This document shows, piece by piece, positions 1-8,809 of a DNA stretch of 64,000 nt. Position 1 is the first letter of the stretch. Each line of letters begins with the position of its first letter. The stretch lies in assembly GCF_900046475.1 (NCBI RefSeq), contig NZ_FCOU01000003.1, positions 345,713 through 409,712 on the forward strand, in the 5' to 3' direction. The translations under genes and the position numbers were made by a program. The notes under the pieces are model-generated. The model made no database searches and had not been told where the DNA came from. It worked only from the letters and a program-made list of their open reading frames with translations. This DNA is from Collinsella ihumii. Lineage in GTDB: Bacteria; Actinomycetota; Coriobacteriia; Coriobacteriales; Coriobacteriaceae.

Positions 1-255
1 GGTGCAGGCGAACAGGACCATCATCGCGGAGCGAACGGTGCCTGCGGAGACCTCGCCGTCCTCGACGGCGTAGAACACGCCGCTGTAGACCCATTCGAAT
101 ACGTCCAAAACGTTCTGGCCGGTCAAGAGGCAGTAAATCATACCGGCGGCCAGAGGAACGACGGCAAGGCCGACATACGGGCTCAGCCAGCGCTTCATGA
201 CGCCGATGATGAAGATGAGAATCATGATTAGGCCAACGGCCGCAGCTAGAGTCAT
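1..255 (-). CDS. CitMHS-like citrate/carboxylate transporter, N-terminal fragment
   Basis: The first 85 codons of a membrane protein run off the left edge. The N-terminus is a hydrophobic helix followed by a K-R-W-L-S-P loop and a second hydrophobic stretch, which resembles the start of CitMHS citrate-metal/proton symporters. The start is set by a strong AAGGAGGG ribosome site at about 260-267. The next gene on the same strand is an aconitase-type hydratase, and an isocitrate dehydrogenase-like gene lies nearby, so import of citrate or a related acid is the most economical role. Only the N-terminus is visible, so substrate and family are inferred. Confidence 0.6.
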   Translation of the reverse strand, partial: MTLAAAVGLIMILIFIIGVMKRWLSPYVGLAVVPLAAGMIYCLLTGQNVLDVFEWVYSGVFYAVEDGEVSAGTVRSAMMVLFACT

Positions 256-382
256 GAATTCCCTCCTTTACCGTTGTGAGAGATTCCCCTGCGGGAATCA
301 CCCCTTATTCCTTCCTTATATGAAGCCAAGTGCGCGGGCCTGCCTGGCAGCTTGAAGCTGACCCGCGCACTCGTGCATCACC

Positions 383-2662
383 CTACTTGCGACGGTTGAA
401 GTTGATCAGGCAGCCGTCGAGGATGATCTCGCGCTCGTCGTCGGTGAGCGGCGCGGTGTAGAGGGCCATGGTGCCGGCGACCTTGCCGTCGCGGATGATG
501 TGGCCGCTAAACTCGCTCTTGCCGGTCGCGATCGCCTCACGCACGCCGGGGACGAAGATCCAGTCGCCCGGCTCGAACGCGGGCTCGTCATCGGACTGGA
601 AGGGCAGCATGCCCCAGTTGATGACGTTGGAGCGATACCGCTTGGTGGCGTACTGCTGGCAGATGTTCGCAAGACCGCCCAGCACGCGCTGGCAGCTTGC
701 GGCCTGCTCGCGAGCGGAGCCGTCGCCGGGCTTGATCGCGTAGACCATGGAGCCGATCTCGGTGTTGGCGGCGTCGGCGTCGGCGCACACGCCCTGGGCG
801 GCGGCGAAGACGTCGGCGATGTCGGCAGGAACCGTGCCCGCCTTGCGCTCGGCCTCGAGAGCGGCGGTCGCCTTGGCGCGGCCGACGTAGGCCGGATCGC
901 GACGGGACAGCGCGAACTCCGCCAGACCCAGCGGGTTGGAGCGGAACGAGGAGGTCTCGCCGGAGGGGATGAGCTCGTCGGTGGTGGTCACCGGGTCGAG
1001 AATCTTGGAGCAGACCTGGAGCAGGACGTTCTCGCCGAGTGCCTCCATCTCAGGCCAGTCCTTGATGTTCGGACCGTAGCACAAAGGCTCTTCCTCTTCG
1101 GCCTTGGAGAAGCCGTTGAAGACGCGGTGCTCGTAGGAGGAGGCGTCGAACTCGTGCTCGGGCACGTCGCCCCAGCAGTCGAGCGTCTCGGCGGAGGTCA
1201 GCACGCCGCCGTTTGCAGCCGTGGCCGCAATGGAGCGGGCGTCCATGAGCGCCACCGCGGACATCTGGCCCTGACCGGGCTTGGAGCCCTCGCGGTTGGG
1301 GAAGTTGCGGGTGGTGTGGCGGATGGACAGCGTGTTGTTGGCGGGCGTGTCGCCGGCGCCGAAGCACGGGCCGCAGAACGCGGTGCGGATGATCGCACCG
1401 GCCTGCATGAGGTCGAAGATGGCCCCCTTCTTGACCAGGTCGGCGAAGACCGGCTGGGAGGAGGGGTAGACGGACAGGTTGAACACGCCGTCGCCGCAGC
1501 TCTTGCCGCGCAGCGCATGGGCGGCCTCGATGACGTTCGTGTAGTTGCCGCCCGCGCAGCCGGCGATGGTGCCCTGCTGGACGTGCAGGCCGGCGGCGTC
1601 GACCTTGCCGCGCAGATCCAGCGCGCCCGCACGACCGGCGATCTCGTCGGCGCGCTTCTCGACGCTCGCCAGGATGTCATCCAGGTTGGCGTTGAGCTCG
1701 TCGATGGTGTAGACGTTGGAGGGGTGGAACGGCAGCGCGATCATCGGGCGGACCTTGGAGAGGTCCACACGGACGCAGCCGTCGTAGTAGGCGATGGCCT
1801 CGGGATCGAGCTGCTTGAACTCGTCGGCGCGACCATGGTCGGCCAGGTACTTCTGCGTATCGGCGTCGGTGCGCCAAATGGAGGACAGGCAGGTGGTCTC
1901 GGTCGTCATGACGTCGACGCCGTTGCGGTAGTCGGTGGTCATGCTCGCGACACCGGGGCCCACGAACTCCATGACCTTGTTCTTGACGTAGCCGCACTCG
2001 TAGACCGCGCCGATGATGGCGAGCGCGATGTCCTGCGGACCGACGAAGGGCGCCGGCTCTCCCTCGAGGTAGATCGCGATGACCTCGGGCGTGGCGACAT
2101 CGTAGGTCTGGCCCAGCAGCTGCTTGACGAGCTCGCCGCCGCCTTCGCCGATGGCCATGGTGCCGAGGGCGCCGTAACGGGTATGGGAGTCGGAGCCGAG
2201 GATCATCTTGCCGCCGCCGGCCATCATCTCGCGCATGTACTGGTGGATGACCGCGATGTGCGGGGGCACGAAGATGCCGCCGTAGTGCTTGGCGGCGGAC
2301 AGACCGAAGAGGTGGTCGTCCTCGTTGATGGTGCCGCCGACCGCGCACAGGGAGTTGTGGCAGCAGGTGAGCACGTAGGGAATCGGGAACTTGGTGAGAC
2401 CCGACGCCTTGGCGGTCTGGACGATACCGACATAGGTGATGTCGTGGCTCGTCAGCGCATCGAATTTGATCTTGAGGTTGGCATCGTCGCCGGATGTGTT
2501 GTGCTCCTGCATGATGCGATAGGCGATCGTGCCGCGGCGCGCCGCCTCGGCAGTTACCTCGCCCCCGGTCATGGCCTTGATGGCGTCCCCTTCGCTGGCC
2601 GGGACAACGGTCTCGCCGTCGACGAGAAACACGCCGCCTTCGTACAGCTTCACTGCATCCAT
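383..2662 (-). CDS. acn: Aconitate hydratase (aconitase/YbhJ-type hydratase)
   Basis: A 759-residue aconitase-superfamily protein, expected to interconvert citrate and isocitrate in the cytoplasm with a [4Fe-4S] cluster. Visible family marks are GSDSHTRYG (substrate and serine region), GCAGGNYTN and [13 protein letters not shown] carrying cluster cysteines, and a C-terminal swivel domain with [11 protein letters not shown]. The length matches the YbhJ-like branch rather than the roughly 900-residue AcnA. It follows the putative transporter on the minus strand and is divergent from a LysR regulator 220 bp away. The intergenic region holds an 11-bp palindrome at 2747-2757 that could be its operator. 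A different hydroxyacid substrate cannot be excluded. Confidence 0.85.
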   Translation of the reverse strand: MDAVKLYEGGVFLVDGETVVPASEGDAIKAMTGGEVTAEAARRGTIAYRIMQEHNTSGDDANLKIKFDALTSHDITYVGIVQTAKASGLTKFPIPYVLTCCHNSLCAVGGTINEDDHLFGLSAAKHYGGIFVPPHIAVIHQYMREMMAGGGKMILGSDSHTRYGALGTMAIGEGGGELVKQLLGQTYDVATPEVIAIYLEGEPAPFVGPQDIALAIIGAVYECGYVKNKVMEFVGPGVASMTTDYRNGVDVMTTETTCLSSIWRTDADTQKYLADHGRADEFKQLDPEAIAYYDGCVRVDLSKVRPMIALPFHPSNVYTIDELNANLDDILASVEKRADEIAGRAGALDLRGKVDAAGLHVQQGTIAGCAGGNYTNVIEAAHALRGKSCGDGVFNLSVYPSSQPVFADLVKKGAIFDLMQAGAIIRTAFCGPCFGAGDTPANNTLSIRHTTRNFPNREGSKPGQGQMSAVALMDARSIAATAANGGVLTSAETLDCWGDVPEHEFDASSYEHRVFNGFSKAEEEEPLCYGPNIKDWPEMEALGENVLLQVCSKILDPVTTTDELIPSGETSSFRSNPLGLAEFALSRRDPAYVGRAKATAALEAERKAGTVPADIADVFAAAQGVCADADAANTEIGSMVYAIKPGDGSAREQAASCQRVLGGLANICQQYATKRYRSNVINWGMLPFQSDDEPAFEPGDWIFVPGVREAIATGKSEFSGHIIRDGKVAGTMALYTAPLTDDEREIILDGCLINFNRRK

Positions 2663-2746
2663 ATGGGCACTCTCCTCCTGGTTGTGTGGACGTTCGATGG
2701 TTTCATTCTTGTTCCATTGACCCCGTCCAACAAATACTATCTTTCA

Positions 2747-2757
2747 ATAGACTCTAT
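2747..2757. promoter_or_regulatory. Candidate LysR operator palindrome
   Basis: ATAGA-C-TCTAT is an 11-bp palindrome between the divergent hydratase and LysR genes. LysR proteins usually bind such dyads (T-N11-A class) near the promoter of the target gene. The site is short and could be chance in this locally AT-rich spacer. Confidence 0.3.
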
Positions 2758-2882
2758 ACAGAATTGCCTATAACCGCAGGTACTTTAGGTGTTTGTTAAC
2801 GGAAACCCTTAAGGCCGAGTAAAAGTTGTCCCTCGCAATAGTCGTTTTTTAGATACTGTTTTACGTACCAGAAGGAATCTCG

Positions 2883-3857
2883 ATGGAAGCCGCCGAGGGA
2901 GCCCACGTGAACGATCGAGAACTCACGTACGTCAAGACCATTGCAGAAGAGGGAAGCGTGTCCGCAGCGGCGCGCAAGCTCTTCATCGCGCAACCGTCGC
3001 TCTCCCAGTCCCTGCAGCGCATCGAGGAGTCGCTGGGCGCGAAGCTCTTCGCGCGCACGCCCTCCGGCCTCAAGCTCACGCAGGCGGGCGAGAAGTACGT
3101 CGCCATGGCAAACCGCGTTCTCAAGCTTTACGACGACCTGCTGGCCGAGCTCTCCGATATGGAATCCCTCTCGGAGGGAAACATCAATTTCGGCATCACG
3201 CGCCTGCTCGCGAAGTTCCTGCTGCCGCAGGTGCTGCCCGATTTTCACAGACGGTACCCGAACATCAAGATCTCGATTCTGGAGAAGAACTCCAAGGAGC
3301 TCGACCGGGCGCTCACGGCGTGCGACATCAGCTTCGCCGTCATGCACCGCCTGGTGGGCGAGGGCAGCCGCCATATCGATTACGACGTGTTCTGGAAAGA
3401 TCCCTTCGTCGTCACCGTTTCGGCCGACAGCCCCATCGCGCGGAAGGCGACCAACGACCCCGCCTACCCCTACCCGCTCATCGACATCCGCCACCTGGCA
3501 GACGAACCGCTGCTCACCGTGCCATATGGGCAGCGCATCCGCCAAGTGCTCGACACCGTGTTCATGCGGACGGGCATTCGCCCCAACATCCTGCTGGAAT
3601 CGCGGGACTACACGACGGTGCAGAGCCTTGCCGCCAAGGGTATCGGCTACACCATCGGCCCGCAGAGCTATACGGCGCTCTCGAAGATCGAGCCGGGCGA
3701 GGCCCAGTTCCTGTCGCTCGACAACAGCCTGAACGCCGCGTGGGCACTGTGCATCGCTACGTTCGCGAACGGCTCGCTCTCCCGTGCCGACATGGAGATG
3801 CTTCGCTACTTCGAGGACGCCATCGCCCATGTCATGGAGCCCGATCCCCTGCCGTAG
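2883..3857 (+). CDS. LysR-family transcriptional regulator
   Basis: A 324-residue LysR-type regulator. It has an N-terminal winged HTH (S-V-S-A-A-A-R-K-L-F-I-A-Q-P-S-L-S-Q-S) and a C-terminal periplasmic-binding-like effector domain. An in-frame GTG at 2907 preceded by GAGGGAG (2895-2901) would give VNDRELTYVKT, which is the more typical LysR N-terminus. The ATG at 2883 also has an AAGGA site, so the start is uncertain by 8 codons. It is divergent from the hydratase and upstream of the isocitrate dehydrogenase-like gene, which makes citrate-module control the likely role, with citrate or a related acid as inducer (inference). Confidence 0.9.
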   Translation: MEAAEGAHVNDRELTYVKTIAEEGSVSAAARKLFIAQPSLSQSLQRIEESLGAKLFARTPSGLKLTQAGEKYVAMANRVLKLYDDLLAELSDMESLSEGNINFGITRLLAKFLLPQVLPDFHRRYPNIKISILEKNSKELDRALTACDISFAVMHRLVGEGSRHIDYDVFWKDPFVVTVSADSPIARKATNDPAYPYPLIDIRHLADEPLLTVPYGQRIRQVLDTVFMRTGIRPNILLESRDYTTVQSLAAKGIGYTIGPQSYTALSKIEPGEAQFLSLDNSLNAAWALCIATFANGSLSRADMEMLRYFEDAIAHVMEPDPLP

Positions 3858-3867
3858 GAATGGTGCT

Positions 3868-3955
3868 GCGCATCTCTGGGGACAGTCCCTTAATATTCAC
3901 CGAGGAGGCACATGCCTCCTCGGTGAATATTAAGGGACTGTCCCCAGAGATGCGC
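3868..3955. repeat. Perfect 88-bp palindrome (43-bp arms, 2-nt loop)
   Basis: The left arm 3868-3910 and right arm 3913-3955 are exact reverse complements around a 2-nt spacer. Each arm contains GGGGACAGTCCC, itself palindromic. It starts 11 bp after the LysR stop and could stop transcription on either strand. It belongs with the GGGACTGTCCC-containing hairpins at 9948 and 12019. Confidence 0.95.
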
Positions 3956-4076
3956 CACGGTTGTCACCATGCCGTGCCGGCATGGGGCCATGCCGGCTTT
4001 CAATTGGATTGCGGCGCGCGCCGGGCGCACCATGAAGACATGGTAAACGCCTGCGATCTCACATCTGGGAGGCATC

Positions 4077-5264
4077 ATGGACGCATTGCACACACAGGCC
4101 ATCGAGCGCGCAACCAAACGTTTCGGCGAGCTCCTCGCTGGAGAGTTCGAGCGCATCGAACGCGTCAAACAGGGCGGCAAGCCCAAGGACTACGCGAGCC
4201 TCGACCACATCACCATCGGCATCCTGCCCGGTGACGGCATCGGCCCCACCATCGTCCAGCAGGCGGTCCGCGTGCTGGAATGCCTGCTTGCCGACCAGAT
4301 CGCATCCGAGCGCATCGAGATCCGTCCTATCGACGGCCTGACCATCGAGCGCCGCGCGGAGCTGGGCGAGTCGCTCCCCCAAGACGTGCTCGAAGCCGCG
4401 CTTGCCTGCGACGTGCTGCTCAAGGGCCCGCTCGTCACCCCGCGCCCCGGCGACCCCTGGCCCAACCTGGTGAGCGCCAACAGCCTGCTGCGCCGCGGCC
4501 TCGACCTGTTCGTCGGTATGCGTCCCATCCGCATGCCGGACCAGGGTATCGATTGGACGTTTTTCCGCGAGAACCTCGAGGGCGAGTACATCTGGGGCGA
4601 CAAGGGAATCCAGGTGAATGACGACCTCGCTGTCGACTTCAAGGTGTGCACGCTTCCCGGCACCGAGCGCCTGGCGCGCATGGCGCTCAACTACGCACGC
4701 GACAACGGCAAGACCACGGTCACGGTGGTCACCAAGGCAAATATCGTCAAGCACGCCGACGGCAACTTCCAAAAGACCATCTGCGATGTCGCCGAGCGCG
4801 AGTACCCCGAGATCACCGTGCAGACGCGCCTGGTCGACGCGACGGCAGCTAAGCTCATGGATCCCGACTTCAACAAGGATTTCCAAGTCATCGTGCTGCC
4901 CAACCTCTACGGCGACATCGTGACCGATATCGCTGCCGAGCACCAGGGCGGCCTCGGCTCGGCGGCCTCGGCGAATCTCGGCACGCAGCACGCGCTGTTC
5001 GAGGCCATTCACGGCACGGCACCCACGCTCGCCGAACGCGGCCTGGCACCGTGGGCGAACCCCTGCAGCGTCATCCGCGCCGCCGGCCTGCTCGTGGGCC
5101 ATATCGGTTTCGCCGACCGCCGCGCCCTGCTGGAGCGCGCGCTCGACATCTGCTGTACCACCGAGCGGCGCGTGGTCATGGGCATGGGCGACGGCCCAAC
5201 TTCGGCCGATTTCACCGACTACCTGACCGAGACCATCGAGGGTCTCAAGGGAAACGCCGCGTAG
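4077..5264 (+). CDS. Isocitrate/isopropylmalate dehydrogenase family protein, probably isocitrate dehydrogenase
   Basis: A 395-residue beta-decarboxylating dehydrogenase that would oxidise isocitrate to 2-oxoglutarate and CO2. Visible marks are GDGIGP near residue 55, a K-G-P-L-V-T-P substrate loop, the basic VTKANIVK segment, and the late LPNLYGDIVTD and EAIHGTAP motifs. The real isopropylmalate dehydrogenase gene leuB sits in the leu operon at 33.9 kb, so this copy is unlikely to serve leucine synthesis. Beside the transporter and aconitase it completes citrate to 2-oxoglutarate, probably feeding glutamate synthesis. NAD versus NADP preference cannot be read here. Tartrate- or homoisocitrate-type activity is a less likely alternative. 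Confidence 0.85.
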   Translation: MDALHTQAIERATKRFGELLAGEFERIERVKQGGKPKDYASLDHITIGILPGDGIGPTIVQQAVRVLECLLADQIASERIEIRPIDGLTIERRAELGESLPQDVLEAALACDVLLKGPLVTPRPGDPWPNLVSANSLLRRGLDLFVGMRPIRMPDQGIDWTFFRENLEGEYIWGDKGIQVNDDLAVDFKVCTLPGTERLARMALNYARDNGKTTVTVVTKANIVKHADGNFQKTICDVAEREYPEITVQTRLVDATAAKLMDPDFNKDFQVIVLPNLYGDIVTDIAAEHQGGLGSAASANLGTQHALFEAIHGTAPTLAERGLAPWANPCSVIRAAGLLVGHIGFADRRALLERALDICCTTERRVVMGMGDGPTSADFTDYLTETIEGLKGNAA

Positions 5265-5301
5265 GCGCGCTATCGGCCAGATGACACCCGTTTTGAGAAG
5301 A

Positions 5302-5336
5302 ATGGGTCATTTGGGGACGTGCTTGTTCCAACCCAT
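5302..5336. repeat. ATGGGT...ACCCAT palindromic repeat, copy 1
   Basis: A 35-bp unit opening with ATGGGT, containing TTGGGGACGT, and closing with ACCCAT. Related copies are at 48460, 49309, 49694, 54845, 59690 and 63045. It lies between the convergent dehydrogenase and YbaK genes; the rest of that spacer shows nothing clear. Confidence 0.7.
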
Positions 5337-5433
5337 CGCACAGGGCAAAACCAGAAAAGTGGTTGCTCGACCACGTTTCCAGCTACGGGGCGCACCGCCT
5401 CCTCCATGAGGGGATGCGGGCGCCCCTCCGCCG

Positions 5434-5913
5434 CTATTCCTCCGCGCGCCACCCGCGGCACACATCGACCCAGCCCTCCGCGCGCGTGGCGCGCTCGAGC
5501 TCGGGAATGGTCAGGCGCACTCCGCTGTGGTCATCGCCGCAGGCGGGATACACCACGTCAAAGCGGCGCAGAGACTCGTCCAGATACACGCGCGCCTCGG
5601 GCTTGGCGCCAAACGGGCACACGCCGCCCGGCGCATGGCCCACAAGCTGCTCGACGACATCGCCGGGGACCATCTTCGCCTTGGTGTGGAAGAACTGCTT
5701 GAACATGCTGTTGTTCACGCGCGCATCGCCGGCGCACAGGACCAGCACCGGCGCATCGTCCACCAAAAACGCCATGGTCTTGGCGATATGCGCGGGCTCG
5801 CACCCGAGCGCCGCGGCGGCCTCCTCGACCGTCGAGCTCGGCGCCTCGGTCGCGATCACGCGGTCCCCGAGGCCGATGCTGTCCAGATATGCTTTTGCCA
5901 CGTCAAACGACAT
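5434..5913 (-). CDS. YbaK/EbsC-family aminoacyl-tRNA deacylase
   Basis: A 159-residue single-domain protein of the YbaK/ProX trans-editing family, which hydrolyses mischarged aminoacyl-tRNA (typically Cys- or Ala-tRNA(Pro)). Seen are the conserved K-T-M-A-F-L segment, the GDARVNN region, and GHAPGGVCPFG, characteristic of the family. The start at 5913 gives MSFDVAKAYLDS with an AGGAAAGGA-type ribosome site. Longer in-frame extension upstream reads as shadow sequence of the neighbouring gene and is rejected. Substrate specificity is unknown. Confidence 0.88.
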   Translation of the reverse strand: MSFDVAKAYLDSIGLGDRVIATEAPSSTVEEAAAALGCEPAHIAKTMAFLVDDAPVLVLCAGDARVNNSMFKQFFHTKAKMVPGDVVEQLVGHAPGGVCPFGAKPEARVYLDESLRRFDVVYPACGDDHSGVRLTIPELERATRAEGWVDVCRGWRAEE

Positions 5914-5945
5914 GTCTTCATTCCTTTCCTGCGCAAGTGCGCATG

Positions 5946-6950
5946 TTACAGCAGCAACAGGCCCGCAATCCACAAGATGATCGGTGCCAGATAGGTCAAG
6001 GGAAGATCCTTGGTCACCGCGCCGAACTCGCGAATGATCGAGCGCGCCCAGGTGTCGCCTGCGGTCGCCGCGCCCATGACGTCGGCGTCCAAGCCCATGC
6101 GGCATGCGAGGTAGCCGCAGCGATACGCATGGAAATCGCTGGTCACCAGCGCCACGCGATACGACTCCGCCGTCGTCAGGCCGCCCATGACCTCACGTGA
6201 GAACGCGAGGTTCTCGCGCGTCGTGGACGACCGGTCCTCCTCGACGAGCTGCTTTTTCGGCACGCCGCGATCGCGCAGGTAGTCGTGCATGACGCGGGCC
6301 TCGCTCAGCTCCTCGTCCGAACCCTGCCCGCCCGAAACGATGATCGTGCCCTTCTTGCCCTGACGCTCCCACAGCGTGAAGGCGCAGTCGAGCCGGTCCA
6401 TGAGCACGGGCGAGGGGCGCGTGCCCTCGATGGCGGCACCGTGCACGACGATGAACTTGTACGCGTTCTTGCGGTCGGGCGCGGCTTCGCGCGCGGCCAC
6501 CCGATAGACGAACGATGCGAGCGCGACCATGGCGAGCGAGAACGACATCCACAGCCCGACCAGCGAGACGAGCCCGAGCAGGGCGCTCGCCAGCTGGTTT
6601 CCGGCCCCCTCCACGACCATGGGGACCACGGTGAACAGCAGCGCGAGCACGACGGCGATGGCCAGAGGAACCGCCGACGCCGCGCGGACGCCCCCGTCGC
6701 GCGAGATCAGCAGCACGCCGTTCATGGCGAACAGCTCGACCGCGACCAGCACGAACACGATCATGAGCGAGCCGGAAGTCACCGTGAAGCCGCCGGAGGC
6801 CGCGCAGGTGGCGATCACGAGCCCCGCGAACAGCACCAACCCCGCAGGCACCGAAGCGCGACCGAACGCACGCGTCCCCATGCGGAACGTCACGACGAGC
6901 ACCGCGAGCGCCACGACGGCGAGCACAAGGCCCATCAGATGCACATCCAT
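5946..6950 (-). CDS. YdcF/SanA-type DUF218 membrane protein
   Basis: A 334-residue protein with about five N-terminal transmembrane helices (residues 5-150), a C-terminal DUF218 domain, and a last hydrophobic helix. Seen are the family's VVHGA opening, IIVSGGQGSDE, E-A-x-V-M-H-D-Y-L and VTSDFHAYR. Homologues (SanA, ElyC, YdcF) act in envelope integrity and polysaccharide metabolism, but the reaction is not known. It lies between the YbaK gene (32 bp) and the esterase, all on the minus strand. Confidence 0.85.
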   Translation of the reverse strand: MDVHLMGLVLAVVALAVLVVTFRMGTRAFGRASVPAGLVLFAGLVIATCAASGGFTVTSGSLMIVFVLVAVELFAMNGVLLISRDGGVRAASAVPLAIAVVLALLFTVVPMVVEGAGNQLASALLGLVSLVGLWMSFSLAMVALASFVYRVAAREAAPDRKNAYKFIVVHGAAIEGTRPSPVLMDRLDCAFTLWERQGKKGTIIVSGGQGSDEELSEARVMHDYLRDRGVPKKQLVEEDRSSTTRENLAFSREVMGGLTTAESYRVALVTSDFHAYRCGYLACRMGLDADVMGAATAGDTWARSIIREFGAVTKDLPLTYLAPIILWIAGLLLL

Positions 6951-6992
6951 GTTCTTTCGTCCTTTCGAGATGGTCCGCGCCCCTGCCGTCCC

Positions 6993-7910
6993 CTACAGCC
7001 CGCAACGCTCCAGGAAGGAGCACGCAAGACCGATCCAGGGACGCACGACGGTCTGCTCCTCGGCGTTATCGGCGCAGGTGTTGATATTCGCGACCGACAG
7101 GCCGTGCCCGCCCCGGTCGAAGACGTGCAGCTCATGGGCGACGCCGGCGCGCGCAAGCGCCGAGACGAAATCGTAGGCCTGGATGATCGGGCAGGTGCGG
7201 TCGTCGCTGGTCCCCCACACAAACGTCGGCGGCATATCGCGCGAGACGTGCGTCGTGGGGCACACCTCCGCCATGCGCTCGTCGGTCGCCTCCCCGCCGA
7301 TGACCATGGAGATGAAATCGTTGAGCAGGTCGCGTCCCGTCTTGCCGCCCGTCTTGGGAACGCGCAGGTCGATGCGGGGATCGCGCGTGCGCTCATCGCG
7401 CATCACGCGCATGTCGAGCAGCGGATAGCCCAGCACGACCGCATCGGGGCGAATATGGTCGGGACGCTCGCCGGTAAGCGCGGCGAACGGGCCGGTCTTC
7501 CACTGGGCCGCCAGCGACGCGCAGATGAAGCCGCCCGCGGAGAAGCCGACGACGGCGACCTTCTCGGGGTCGACGTGCCATGCCTGCGCGTTGGCGCGCA
7601 CGCGGGCGACCATCTTGGCAAGATCGGCCTCGGGGTTGGGGAACGACACGTTGCCCGTGGCGCTCGTCACGTAGTCGAGCACGAACGCCTGATAGCCCTG
7701 ATTCAAGAACGCGAACGCGACCGGCTCCTGCTCATGAGCGGCGATGTTGGTGAAACCGCCTCCGCCGCAGATGACCACGGCCGGGCGGGGCGCATGCTCG
7801 CGCGCCGGAACCGGGTCCGCCAGATAGGCGGTAAACGTCGCCGGATGCTCGTCGGTCGGATCGTCTCCCCAAAGGGCATGCTGTTCGATAACCATGAAGG
7901 CCCTTTCCAT
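6993..7910 (-). CDS. Alpha/beta hydrolase, acetyl-esterase/lipase family
   Basis: A 305-residue cytoplasmic alpha/beta hydrolase without signal peptide. The oxyanion region reads CGGGGFTN, the nucleophile elbow is G-F-S-A-G-G, the acidic residue lies in WGTSDDRTCP, and the catalytic histidine in RGGHGLSV. This arrangement fits the Aes/hormone-sensitive-lipase-like esterases that deacetylate sugars or short acyl esters. The start ATG at 7910 has a GAAAGGG ribosome site. Physiological substrate unknown. Confidence 0.88.
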   Translation of the reverse strand: MERAFMVIEQHALWGDDPTDEHPATFTAYLADPVPAREHAPRPAVVICGGGGFTNIAAHEQEPVAFAFLNQGYQAFVLDYVTSATGNVSFPNPEADLAKMVARVRANAQAWHVDPEKVAVVGFSAGGFICASLAAQWKTGPFAALTGERPDHIRPDAVVLGYPLLDMRVMRDERTRDPRIDLRVPKTGGKTGRDLLNDFISMVIGGEATDERMAEVCPTTHVSRDMPPTFVWGTSDDRTCPIIQAYDFVSALARAGVAHELHVFDRGGHGLSVANINTCADNAEEQTVVRPWIGLACSFLERCGL

Positions 7911-8153
7911 TCATTCTCTTCTGCGCGCCGCGGGCGCGGCGCATGTCTGCTTATCTTAGGGCATTCCCGCGCCGTGCGCCTGGCTCGCGCACGGTCTCCG
8001 CACATGCTTGAGGATGCCGCAAGCCGCCCGCGCCCCCAAACATGTGCTCCGAGGTCGGACTTGGGTTCATACCAAGCCATCCGGTGCGTATTTGGGTATG
8101 ATGAGCTTGATAAGCTGCGAACCGCAGCTGCCCCTCAACCTTTAGGAGGACCC

Positions 8154-8714
8154 ATGAACCTGCTCCAGAAGATCAAGAGCACCTTCTTCTCGACCGACGC
8201 GCAGGCCGCCCCCGAGCCCGCCTCGTTCGCCACGCGCTCCGACACGATCTATGCGCCGACCTCGGGCGTGCTCGTCTCCATCCAGGAGATCAACGACGGG
8301 GTCATCGCCTCCGGCCTGCTCGGCGACGGCTACGGCATCATCCCCATCGGCAACACCATCTACGCGCCCGCCGACGGCCGCGTGGACACGGTCACCGTCA
8401 CCAACCACGCTGTCGGCATCATGACCAAGACGGGCATCGAGGTGCTCATCCACGTGGGCATCGACACCGTCAACATGGAGGGCAAGGGCTTCGTGCGCCA
8501 CGTCGAGGCCAACCAGGAGGTGAGCGCCGGCACACCGCTGCTCTCGTTCGACCCCGAGGCCATCAAGGCCGCAGGCTACGAGGACATGGTCACCGTCGTG
8601 ATCAGCAACCCGCAGAACTTCCGCAAGATCGACCACGTGGGATCCTCCAACACCATGATCGCGGGGCGCCCGCTCGTCAAGATCGGCGACCCGCTGCTGG
8701 TGACCCGCAGCTAG
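8154..8714 (+). CDS. crr: PTS glucose-type EIIA component
   Basis: A 186-residue soluble EIIA-Glc domain that accepts phosphate from HPr and passes it to an EIIB. Seen are the beta-sandwich motif APTSGVLVSI, the first active-site histidine in TNHAVGI and the phosphorylated histidine in LIHVGIDTVNMEG. The start at 8154 is fixed by AGGAGGA six bases upstream; the much longer reading frame upstream is a shadow of the hydrolase. It is a stand-alone gene followed by a strong terminator, so it probably serves EIIBC proteins encoded elsewhere and may have a regulatory role. Confidence 0.93.
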   Translation: MNLLQKIKSTFFSTDAQAAPEPASFATRSDTIYAPTSGVLVSIQEINDGVIASGLLGDGYGIIPIGNTIYAPADGRVDTVTVTNHAVGIMTKTGIEVLIHVGIDTVNMEGKGFVRHVEANQEVSAGTPLLSFDPEAIKAAGYEDMVTVVISNPQNFRKIDHVGSSNTMIAGRPLVKIGDPLLVTRS

Positions 8715-8735
8715 GGAGCACCGACCGATTGCCTT

Positions 8736-8780
8736 CGCGCCCGGCGCCCGTCACGGAGGAGCCGGGCGCGAACTGTTTTT
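8736..8780 (+). terminator. Rho-independent terminator after crr
   Basis: CGCGCCCGGC pairs with GCCGGGCGCG (10 bp, 15-nt loop) and is followed by TGTTTTT. It separates crr from the aldo/keto reductase and argues against the earlier reductase start at 8729, inside this hairpin region. Confidence 0.85.
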
Positions 8781-8809
8781 GCCAGACGTTCGGCCAGATG
8801 GGAGACAAG

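Noticed and set aside
500-2773. 757-codon plus-strand open frame opposite the aconitase gene
   Set aside because: Antisense shadow caused by GC-rich codon bias; no domain, and the minus-strand product is a clear aconitase. The same applies to long frames opposite asnS (15296-16912), the ABC importer (20622-22067), cysS (51576-53495) and clpC (60942-62876).
6285-8153. Plus-strand frame extending crr far upstream to an 809-residue protein
   Set aside because: The upstream part is antisense to the esterase; AGGAGGA before ATG 8154 and the EIIA domain boundaries fix the start.
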